Positions 1 through 8,748 of a stretch of DNA of 64,000 bases are shown in pieces; position 1 is the stretch's first letter, and the number at the start of each line of letters is the position of its first letter. The notes below the pieces were generated by a model that did no database searches, was not told the origin of the DNA, and was given only the letters and a program-made list of their open reading frames with translations. A program made the position numbers and the translations under genes. This DNA comes from Gautieria morchelliformis. Taxonomy: Eukaryota > Basidiomycota > Agaricomycetes > Gomphales > Gomphaceae. Location: positions 1-64,000 of the forward strand of contig WHVA01000328.1 of assembly GCA_015179125.1 (NCBI GenBank), written 5' to 3'.

Positions 1-142
1 CTCGACATAGCGATCAGCTATTGAAAACACCGACGAAGAGACCTCGTGGATTTCCGCCACGGAACTCGATCACGCCTCTGACTTTGTCTCTGATTTCCAC
101 AAGTCTTATCCTGATAAACCTGGTCCCATTTCCGCGCCTTAG
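1..142 (+). pseudogene. Chromovirus pol 3' end: C-terminal chromodomain tail (family 1)
   Basis: The last coding stretch of a Ty3/Gypsy chromovirus Pol enters from the left edge. Codons 23-142 read ENTDEETSWISATELDH and on to a TAG at 140-142. This is the aromatic and acidic second half of a chromodomain (the GYxxxDxSWxP type), followed by the usual FHxxYPxKPGP end. Chromodomains at the integrase C-terminus tether integration to modified histones. The same peptide, with the same stop position, is found on the - strand at 54,578-54,703, which fixes the family. An in-frame TAG at 8-10 and a probable 1-base shift near position 22 show that this copy is dead. Confidence 0.8.
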
Positions 143-273
143 TCATTTTCCGACCTCATTTCCGACACCCATTGCTTTCTTACAGTTCTCAAGTCACATG
201 TCAAAATCCGATTAATTTTCCGTTTACTCTATTCTCCGACACTTCAAGAAATTATCTACAAGACGTTCGACAC

Positions 274-1509
274 CTAATCCTCCCTCATCGTTTCCCCCTC
301 GCCCACGTTTTCTGCTCCCGGACCCTCTTCCGCATGGCCTATTTCCACGTTAACCAACTCTGTCTCCACCCTCGTTCCCGCTCCATTCTCCTGCTCCTTT
401 CGCAACCCCATTTGGTCCCGGAACAAATCGTTCCGCCACCGGAACTCCCACTTCAGCTGCTCCAAAACTGTCGACATTACCGACATCTGATTTTGGAACG
501 ACAACACTTGGTGTCATTGGACTTCCGCCATTTCCAGCAGAATGTTCCGGATCCCGCGCTGCGTTTTCCGGATACCCCTCAAGGACTCGGCGATATCGAG
601 CATGGGGGACGCCATGGTGAAGCGGTTTAACACTGCTGTTTCCGACTGCCCGGTCACCGGAAAGCCTTCCGCGCCCTTTTTCCCGCTCGACTTTGGTTTT
701 GACTTTGGGGTTTCTGGCCCCTCAGTCTCGACTTTCCGCCTTTTCCGCTCCACCCTCGCGGAACAACCGTCCACGACACACCGCCTCTTCTTGTCGCGGC
801 ACCGATCGCAGGCAGTTTCCCGCGGATTTTCCGACCAGACGCATTCTAGTCCTTTCACCTCGCACATGTCGCAAGGCGCCTTTTCTTCTTCCCCATCCCT
901 TGTCTTCCGTTTCCGGGTCGCAGGATTCTCCGGCCCCAACTCCCAGAGGTCGACGATGCGGGCCATCTTGTTCTTCCTGGCCTGCTGAAACTCGTCCGCC
1001 CTCCTTTTCCGATCCGCCACAAGGTTCAAGCACAGGAACTACTTCCTGTTGCTTCCCCTTCCCCTCAGGGGATGGCGTGCTTTCCGCGGTATCTTCCGAT
1101 TCCGGTTTGGAATCGGATTCGACGATTATTTTCTGCCAAGTTTTTCTGTCAGTCTCGGAATGATACTCAAAACCTTTCCGACTCACCCGGGATTGTCCCG
1201 CTTTCTCCGCCGCGGCCTTGTCTTCCGCAGCCTTTTTGGCCGCGTCCCATTTCCGCTGTTCTTCGCAGACGCGCGACTCCTCCTCGCGACGCTTACGGTC
1301 ACGCTCCTCCCTCTCCTTCCGCTCTTGCTCCCGACGTCCTGTTCCTTGCGCTCCTTCTCCTTGCGCTCCTCCTCCAGACGCTCCTTCTCCTTCCGCGCCG
1401 CTTCCTCGGCCTCACGTTTTTCGGCCAACTCCTTTTGCGCGAGCATATCAGCAAAGTGCTGCTTCATCTCAGCGCTGGTCATTTTGGAAAAGTCGACTGG
1501 AGTGCTCAT
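274..1509 (-). pseudogene. Antisense six-cysteine/coiled-coil ORF of chromovirus family 1
   Basis: This ORF lies between the pol stop and the 3' LTR, on the strand opposite pol. I place the start at ATG 1507-1509, because the next ~35 residues (MSTPVDFSKMTSAEMKQHFA and on) align with the start of the copy at 53,537. Then comes a long E/K/R-rich probable coiled coil, and at 778-873 a cluster C-x2-C-x6-C-x10-C-x2-C-x6-C, which fits the spacing of fungal Zn2Cys6 DNA-binding domains. Only the second loop (RDKKRR) is strongly basic. Frameshifts break it near 1183 and 1030, and a TGA at 514-516 sits where CGA would keep the frame; the same frame continues to the stop at 274 (end GETMRED). Function unknown: a DNA- or RNA-binding accessory protein is an inference. 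Confidence 0.65.
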
Positions 1510-1617
1510 GATGGATAAAACAGAAGACGCATCTTGGTTCCCGCCTATCTTCGAACTCCGACGCGTTTGTTCACAGGTCACGTGATTCCGACTTGTGGTC
1601 TCGCGGGGCTCGACCTT

Positions 1618-1630
1618 AGAAGGGAGATAC
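1618..1630 (+). promoter_or_regulatory. Polypurine tract next to 3' LTR
   Basis: The purine run AGAAGGGAGA lies directly before the LTR start TGTTACG. The second copy has the equivalent GAAGGGGAGA at the same place (complement of 53,420-53,429). A polypurine tract primes plus-strand DNA synthesis and always lies 5' of the 3' LTR. It therefore shows that pol is sense here and that the six-cysteine ORF is truly antisense. Confidence 0.75.
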
Positions 1631-2319
1631 TGTTACGACCGTCCATTTCCGACTTCTGACCCTCAGTTCCGCAACCCCTTCCGCCCCTCCGATAGTTCCG
1701 CCACACGTTCCGCCCCTCTGACATTTCCGACATTCCGCCCCTTGTACATTTCTCTTGTTCTTTCGACTCTATTACTCGGACCAACCGGACCCACCTCATC
1801 GTTCATCAAAACCATATATCCGGTCACCCTTGTAGTTCGTTGTCAGATATGTTTTATCGACCCCTTGTTCTTTGTCATTGTTCTACCTTACCCTGAACCC
1901 CCCTTGTAGTCCCATTGTTCCCAATAGTTAGTTCCCACACATTGTACTCGACTTCCGCTTCCTCCGGAATTGCTTAGTACAATACCATTACTTGTTGTTC
2001 TGCACTTTGTATAAAAACCCCTCATGTATGTCTGTCATTCTGCAATCAGATAATCACCTTCGATACTTGATTTCCTTCGCTCCATCTCCTGTCCTTAGCA
2101 CAGCGAGTCTAGCAAGATTCTCAGTCTCTCTCAGCCTTCCGTCTTCCGCCTTCCGCCTCAGTTCCGATTCAAGTTCCGACCAAACCTTTGGTCCAGTACT
2201 TTCTGACTTCCGACTCACTTCCGAAATACCTAGGATGATAGTTCATTGGGGGCGCAACCTATAAGTTGAAGCCGCTGTCCTTTCCAGTTCTGACTTAGTG
2301 GAAATCTCGATACGTAACA
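1631..2319 (+). repeat. 3' LTR of chromovirus family 1 (689 bp)
   Basis: The LTR starts TGTTACGACC and ends ATACGTAACA, so the ends are inverted repeats TGTTACG/CGTAACA. It is homologous over its length to the LTRs at 36,881-37,580 and 52,698-53,416. A TATA-like box (GTATAAAAACC, near 2010) would place transcription start around 2040. The flank after the LTR is CCGCA; the matching target duplication lies outside the window. TTCCG pentamers are very frequent on the + strand. Confidence 0.9.
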
Positions 2320-4801
2320 CCGCACCTCCTCGGTGCCTGTGGCCTGGCACCTGTTGACGTCATGGCCGATGCCATCTGCCGACAGGCACACTATCTCTGA
2401 TCAGCCACACATGGCCGATGCCTTCATTCCTGTATCTTATTTAATCAATAGATAAGATAGCTACCGATCGTGATGTCATCTGCTGCTGCTTGCGCATATA
2501 GATGTCTATAATGTCGTGAATGTCGTTTCCATTCTTTAATAGATTCTTCTTTTGTTTCTTTTGTTAGTTTCTATATATATGAGAGAGATTTAAATAATGT
2601 AATTGCGTATATCATAACAAGATTACTTTGTATGGCAATTGTAGTGGTAGTTTGATAGAACCTTTGAATTGACCTTGGTACACATTAAGGATTTTGATAA
2701 GATCAAGTTATGGCACGTTGGGTGCTACTGAACTGAGTGCAGCTGACTAACACCAGTTACGGTTGACCTTCTGACCAAGAAAGTCTGTATGCATAACCAA
2801 GACATTTGTTTCGAGATATTATAAACAATTTACAGGTCCTCAGAGGTGGATGCATGCCTTGTGGGGCATACACCATTGTTCCTGCTCACTCCCAGCAAGC
2901 AGGGCAGCTCCTAGGGTGCTAAAAAAAAATTATTTTAACACTACCATGGTAGATGTTGCATGCCAGGTACAGCATTTGTGATGTCTGGCTGGCTCTGGAG
3001 GGTCCCCAGAGGTGAATGCACACTCTAGGGAGTGTGCACCACTATTCTTGCTCGCTAGGAGCAAGCAGGGCAGCCAGGGAAGGTCCTGGGGCCACACCTG
3101 ACCATAGATGATGTTGTGCAATGCTGGTGGCTTATACAGTCTCTCCACAGTCCTGGGGTGCTCCTGGGGGTTCCCCAGGATGGATGCACATACCATGGGA
3201 TGTGTGCTGTTATCTGTATGCACCTGGGGTGGCCTGGAGCATGTATGTGCAACATGGGTGGTGGAGGTGGCATTAACGAGTATGGCATCACATTTTGGGT
3301 GATACACAATATGGCTGACCTGAATATATAATATTGTAAGATATGTGACCATATAGCATGAAGGGAGCTCACATTCTGCCTTTTAAGGTAGCTGATGAGC
3401 TTTGTGATGCTGAGCTGGAAAGTCAGTCTAGAAATATCTGCCAGATAGAAACAGTACTTGCAATACCTGTTCTCTGACTGCCCACTTGTATCTATCACCT
3501 GCGCACACTGCCTGCCTGCGTATGACATGCACCACATGCCACACACCCCGTGCTATGCACATGTGACAACAATGCCACTGTCACCTCCAGCTCCACCTTG
3601 CACCATCTCCCTGCGCACTGCCTGCCTGCACATGACCCGCACCACATACCACACTGCTGCCGCCACTGACCACCATGCACTCTGTGCCATGCACATGCAA
3701 TGACACCACCACCTGCTATGCTGCTGCCACCACCACCTCCCTCCATGCACACTACCGCTATGCTGCTGCCATCTTAACCTCTACCAACCATCCACACATG
3801 TCTACACATCTGTATGTGACACTGCCACCGCCTCGACCTTCACCGACCACCCACGTGCATGCACACACATGCAACACCACCATTACTTGAAGATATTTCT
3901 TATATAATGTAAAATATTCTTATATTTTCATTTTAATGGGAAAAAAAAATATGAAAATTGAGTCTTAACAAACCTTGAGGCAACCTTAGCTATACACAAA
4001 AAAACTCTGTCAACATATGTATAATACAAGAACTGAACTAGGAATAATACAATAGATTGCACAAAAAGAAAACACAATGGTGCAAACAGCCACAATGGAT
4101 GTGTACCATGGGTGGCAGTTTTCAAACTCTGCCTGCAATTGATCAATCGTACATACACATCCACCATGTCATCTGCCAGCCTCCAGCCTCCAGATGAAAT
4201 CATGGAGGCCTCTGCGATAATGGCATCCCCAACCCTGGTTGACTGGCAGAGGCATCATTGTTGTGTGCTTGCACACCAGCTACTCCTTTGCAGGTGACTG
4301 TGGCAAGTACATGCCAGGCTTTGGAGGCTGGGTGAAGAAAGTGCTTGGGTACATAGATTGAGTTACCAGGAGCACATCAGCTATTTCATGTTGAAAGGAA
4401 GTGGCACAGGGAGTGTGGAAATCTGAAGCTATAGATCCAACTGCTTTTAATCATGTGAGGGTGGATTCATAGGGCCCAGGGGTATGATGGACATCCTACA
4501 TGTAGAGCATTAATTCAAATAAGGAAATGTGGAGGATGCTCAGCTTACTTGGGGTTCATCAATGAGAGGTTTTGTCCTGTTCATCCACCCATGCACCAAC
4601 TGAGTTCATTGTCAACTCAAAGGTATGAAATACCGCTGATTTGACATATTTTAGTCCTTGAAAATGCTTGAGAACCTTGATTTCAAGAGCAATGGATTCC
4701 TACGACACTATGGTCAGCCTGAATGGACATGGACAATATAGATATGACAATGTACCATGTGAGTAACACTTGCCACATGCCTTCCCTTGATGTCATCCAT
4801 A
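2320..4801. other. No gene seen; low-complexity and degenerate repeats
   Basis: I see no supported coding region. About 2833-2920 and 3010-3080 form a diverged direct repeat (cagaggtg-atgca ... gagcaagcagggcagc). 3500-3890 is rich in CAC/CTG-type simple sequence, which keeps several frames open on both strands without codon structure. 2560-2600 and 3890-3950 are AT-rich. The stretch is probably old transposon debris. Confidence 0.5.
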
Positions 4802-4900
4802 TTCTCTGGTGAAAGTGGAGGACATTGCTTTAAGATGCTGAGGATGAGGACAATGGAGGAGCTGGAAATAATTGAGGCGGCATTCCTTAGATGGTGGTGA
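4802..4900 (+). pseudogene. C-terminal fragment of Copia third ORF
   Basis: A short frame ending at TGA 4898-4900 reads MLRMRTMEELEIIEAAFL near its end. It matches the C-terminus of the ORF at 12,348-12,755, which reads MLRMRTLEELEVIEAVFL. In both places the ORF stops 36-38 bp before a TGTTGAATGG LTR. It is a decayed copy of the same element's 3' end; its upstream part is unrecognisable. Confidence 0.6.
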
Positions 4901-4936
4901 GATGTTGGAATACAGTGCTTTATTTTCAGGTGGGGG

Positions 4937-5055
4937 TGTTGAATGGTGGTGATATTAGAAGCCCTATCCATTCTACATTTCCCCTAATTTCCTTAGTATG
5001 TTTTTCTCAAGTAGTTACTGACTTCCTTTGTATGTTCACTTTTAGGGCTTAATCA
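4937..5055 (+). repeat. Copia LTR fragment, 5' part
   Basis: The fragment starts TGTTGAATGG right after the purine run AGGTGGGGG and follows the LTRs at 6313, 12,792, 23,757 and 34,723 for about 120 bp (ATATTAGAAGCCCTATCC, then the GACTTC stretch). Similarity is then lost. The purine run is the polypurine tract, so this is the start of a 3' LTR. Confidence 0.7.
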
Positions 5056-5560
5056 TGTACATGACCAGGCTGAGAGCGCCGGTAACAAATTGTATCAAAA
5101 TGCTCACTATTATGTTTGTGAGTGACTGAAATGTGTACTCCTCTATAACTTACCAAGATGGTCCCGAAAAGCAGTGGCAATGATATAAATGTGAGTGATA
5201 ATCCTGGTGATTGGGCTGAGAGTGCCAGTAATGAATTGTATCAAAATGCTGCTTGCTATTATGTTTGTGAGTGAATGAAATGTGCTCTATAACTTACCAA
5301 GGATGGCAAACATTGTGATGATGGATATAAAAATAATAGAAGTCAATCTAGATAGTAATACCCTATATGTGGGGAAAGATGATCATAAAACATGTAGCAT
5401 ATATGAGAGTCTGATGAAAGCCATGATATTTGCATTATATTCTACAATATATTACTCTGGATCAAAAGCACAATTCACTACATATGGTATGCTTATATTA
5501 CAAGATGGAAGAATAAAAGGTTATAAAATAACTAATGTGAAAACAGGTGCAACTCCTATA
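5056..5560. other. AT-rich interval without recognisable gene
   Basis: Two short segments (about 5065-5120 and 5205-5285) are direct repeats around 'ggctgagagcgccggtaacaa' type sequence. An open frame of 101 codons at 5282-5587 has no recognisable domain and runs into the foldback element at 5561, so its end cannot be original. I do not call it a gene. Confidence 0.4.
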
Positions 5561-6135
5561 CACTGGAGACATGGCAAAATTGCCTGACCTTGAAAATCAA
5601 CTGGAAATTTTGAGGATATTCCACATTTCTTGAAAATTTCCCAGTTCAGGAAATTGGGTGAAAATTTAATGTTTTGTGAGATTTTCTTAGCTACAGGAAA
5701 TCCCTCAAAAATTATAAAATTATCAACTAAAAATCTTCAAGAAACACTCATGAAACATTGAATTTCCTCTTCCATCAAACGAAATATTTAATAAAATTTC
5801 CCCAGTTAGAAAGTTCTGCAGAAACACTGATTTCTACAAAGTTTCCCTGTCAAATATTCAGGAAACCAACATTTTCATAGAATTTCCAAACTGAGGAAAC
5901 TTTATTAAATATTTAGTTTCATAGAGGAAGAAATTCAAGGTTTCCTGAGAGTTTCTCGAAAATTTTGAGGTGATAATTTTACAATTTTTGAAGGATTTCC
6001 TGGAGTCAAAAAACCCTGACAAAACTATAAGTTTTCATCAAATTTCCTAAACTTGGAAATTTTGAAGAAATGTGAAATATCCTCAGATTTTCCAGTAGAT
6101 TTCCAAAGTCAAGGAATTTTGCCATGTTCCCTGTG
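5561..6135. mobile_element. Foldback (MITE-like) element, CACTG/CACAG ends, 575 bp
   Basis: The whole segment is one long imperfect inverted repeat. The left end reads CACTGGAGACATGGCAAAAT, and the reverse complement of the right end reads CACAGGGAACATGGCAAAAT. The match continues for about 270 bp on each side to a centre near 5850. The flanking trinucleotides are ATA and ATG, a possible but imperfect 3-bp target duplication. There is no coding sequence. The ends resemble those of the element at 44,925-45,321. CACTA/CMC-type DNA transposons have CACTA/CACTG ends and 3-bp duplications, so a non-autonomous member of that group is the best guess. Confidence 0.7.
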
Positions 6136-6312
6136 ATGCCTCCTCAGGTATAGGAATAAAAGACAACCCATTAGAAGTCTGTGAAATTCTCAAATATATG
6201 TTTAAACATATATTTGAAAGTATTACAGAACCTGGTGAATCTTCAATTAACCAGACCAGGGTTTGGACTTGGGACTCATGTTAGTATTAGGGTACTTTAC
6301 CCACAACTAAAG

Positions 6313-6591
6313 TGTTGAATGGTGATATTAGATGCCCCATCCATTTTACATTTCCTCTAATTTTCTTGGTATTTTTCTCTCAAGTAGTTACTGACTTCTT
6401 GTTGACTTTTTACTTTATATGTGCGCTTTTGGGGCTGATTAAATAAGCCAAAAAAAGCATCAGGTAACAGCTGGGGAGTGTGGCAGAGTGTCCCCTTATC
6501 TTGTGCACTCACCACACATCCCCAGACCTGCTGGGGTGTTTGTTAGACTTATCAGGCTTGTTTTAGGCTCCTATAACTTCACTTTTTTACA
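6313..6591 (+). repeat. Copia LTR, left arm of inverted duplication
   Basis: It starts TGTTGAATGG and ends CTTTTTTACA (TG...CA), 279 bp. The sequence after it, GGTTTTAGGCCC, is a mutated form of the primer binding site seen intact beside the opposite LTR at 8127. The internal hairpin of this LTR family is partly destroyed here. Confidence 0.8.
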
Positions 6592-8113
6592 GGTTTTAGG
6601 CCCTTGCCTTTAAACTGCCCTACAGGACAAACTAAAGCCTTATCTGACACCTTCTGCATCTCCTACACCTCCTCTGTCATTGCTGCCACTCTTGGTCCTC
6701 ATTTATCCCCTCAAATTTTGCCTCAAAACCCCCCGATGAGCTCCTAGGACCTCTGAAAGTGTCCCCACTCACTTTGGCATCTCCAAATCCACCTAGGCAC
6801 CTCCCAGCACCTCTCTATCTTTTATGCCTTTATACTCCTCATTGCCTGCACTTTTGCTATTTTTGCATCCCATCCTCCAACTACTTATCTGGGTGCTTAT
6901 TTGGATTGCTAGGGGTTGTTGATGCTGCTGAGAAGCTTTGGGTCAAAGATTTGAGGCATTAGCTTGAAGGGTTAGGCTAGAAAGGTCGAATCTTAAAATT
7001 TTGCTCATATTGCTGTTCTGAACACTTTGCAACTTTTGCCTGCTGAGGCTCTCCTGTTGCCCTGATAGGTGCCCCCAACTCTTCCAAGACTAAGTGAAGG
7101 GCACTCTTTCATTTGGTCAACTCTGTTCGTCAATCAGATCAAATCCTGGCCAGCAAATCACATTTTCTCTGCCATTCTCACTTGCACCCTATTTCTTCCC
7201 TTTGGATTTAGGTCCTTGTATCATCTCTGACGCTGCTGTGTTATAGATTTGAACTGTTGGGGGTGATCTCTCTGTTGAGTCACCTTAGAATAGAGCTGTG
7301 GTATACCTTGGTCCACAATGAAGATACGCAGTCAACTAACACTAATAACTGAAAGACGAGCAGTTGTGACACTCCCCAACTCACTGGGATGACTACCAGG
7401 ATATTGTTAGGTGAGATAAAAGGTGACTCAACAGAGAGAACACTCCCAACAGTTCAAATCTATAACACAGCAGTGTCAGAGACGACACAAGGACCTAAAA
7501 TCAAAGGGAAGAAATGGGTTGCAAGTGAGGGAATGGCGGAGAAAATGTGAATTGCCGGCCAGGATTTGATCCAAATGACAAATGGATTGGACCAAACGAA
7601 AGAGCGCCCTTCACTTAGTCTTGGACAAGTGGGAGGCGCCTATCAGCGCACCAGTGGAGGCTCAGGGAAGCGAAATTTGCCAAAGTGTTCAGAACAGCAA
7701 GATGAGCACAAATTCAAGATTTGACCTTTGCAGCCTAACCCTTCAAGCTAATCCCTCAAATCTTGGACCCAAAGCTTCTCAGGAGCGTCAACTACCCCCC
7801 TAGCAATCCAAATAAGCGCCCAGATAAGCGGTTGGAGGATGGGGTCCAAAAAGTGCGAAAATACAGGCAATGAGGAGGCTGATAAGGGCACAAAAGGTGG
7901 ATGGAGGTCCTGGGAGGTGTCCTGGGTGGATGTGGAGGTGCTGAAGCGATTGGTGACACTATCAGAGGTCCTAGGAGCTTATCAGGGGGTCCTGAGGCGA
8001 AATATGAGGGGATAAATGAGGACCAAGGGTGGCAGCAATGACAGAGGAGGTGTAGGAGGTGCAGGAGGTGTCTGATAAGGCTTTAGATTGTCCTGTAGGG
8101 CAGTTTAAAGGCC

Positions 8114-8126
8114 GGGGCCCATAACC
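8114..8126 (-). promoter_or_regulatory. Primer binding site, half-tRNA-iMet type
   Basis: Directly at the LTR edge the - strand reads GGTTATGGGCCCC, the complement of GGGCCCATAACC, the anticodon-arm sequence of eukaryotic initiator tRNA-Met. Drosophila copia and Ty5 prime reverse transcription from a cleaved initiator tRNA that pairs at the anticodon arm. The adjacency to the LTR end makes this reading likely. Confidence 0.7.
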
Positions 8127-8389
8127 TGTAAAAAAGCGAAGTTATAGGAGCCTTACAACAAGCCTGATAAGCCTGATAAGCCTAACAAACACGTGAGTGC
8201 ACAAGATAAGGGGCACTCTCCCACACTCCCCAGCTGTTAGCTGGCGCTTTTTGGCTTATGTAAGCAGGCCAAAAAGCGCAGATACAAAGCAAGGAGTCAA
8301 CAAGAAGTCACTAACTACTGGATAGAAAAATACCAAGAAAATTAGAGGAAATGTAGAATGGATAGGGCTTCTAATATCACCATTCAACA
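8127..8389 (-). repeat. Copia LTR, right arm, inverse orientation
   Basis: On the - strand it runs TGTTGAATGG to TTTTTTACA, 263 bp. It contains the perfect 12-bp stem GCGCTTTTTGGC/GCCAAAAAGCGC with a loop of about 12 nt, found in all better preserved copies. It faces left, and its internal side carries an intact primer binding site. Confidence 0.85.
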
Positions 8390-8748
8390 GTTTAATGCTT
8401 TGGATGGCTTTGTTCAGCATCAGGAAACAGGATGACAAGACGCTCAATGCTCTCATGACCAGAGTTGATGACGCCATAAACAAGGTTCAGGATTTGCGTC
8501 CACCCAACCTCACCATTGATGACATGGACGGAGAACTGGCTGCTATGGCACTCATTAGGGCACTCCCTGAGGAGTATACTGCCTTCAAATCGGCCCTCAT
8601 GTTGCTTCCTCAGTTTGACTATCAGACCGTCAAAGAAGCTATGATCTTGGAACAGCAGAACCGTGCTCCATGTGGCACTGATTCTACTACTATTGCCATG
8701 AAATCTGCTCAGATTGCCCAGACTCCACAGTCATCCCTCTACTTGTGA
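8390..8748 (+). pseudogene. Copia gag fragment (unit A)
   Basis: Only the C-terminal part of gag remains, joined to the LTR at 8389. It covers LFSIRKQDDKTLNALMTRVD to the stop at 8746-8748 and matches the gag at 19,058-19,666. Before 8676 it differs from units B and C by scattered substitutions and has 10 extra bases (near 8667-8676). After that the sequence is the same as in B and C, so the boundary of the tandem repeat falls here. The domain is a UBN2-like Copia capsid. Confidence 0.75.

Larger units (their letters stand above)
6313..8389. repeat. 2.1-kb inverted duplication of Copia LTR plus leader
   Basis: 6313 to about 7287 is repeated in inverse orientation at about 7422-8389, around a unique centre of about 134 bp. 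Each arm starts at the outside with a Copia-type LTR and continues through a primer binding site and roughly 700 bp of leader. The arms differ by many substitutions, so the event is not recent. There is no convincing coding sequence in the arms. The right edge abuts a Copia gag fragment without any spacer. Confidence 0.8.

Noticed and set aside
172-1163. Several + strand frames of about 150 codons in the first kilobase
   Set aside because: They are shadows of the - strand six-cysteine ORF. The - strand frame is supported by homology with the copy at 53,537 and by the cysteine spacing.
2930-3750. Overlapping frames rich in Cys, His and Trp
   Set aside because: They come from CAC/TGC-type simple sequence. 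No frame has consistent coding character, and they overlap on both strands.
5282-5587. 101-codon ORF
   Set aside because: No recognisable domain, AT-driven composition, and it runs into the inserted foldback element, so its end is accidental.
7245-7465. A separate 200-bp inverted-repeat element at the centre of the Copia duplication
   Set aside because: The pairing simply continues the larger arms outward without a break, so there is no separate boundary or target duplication.
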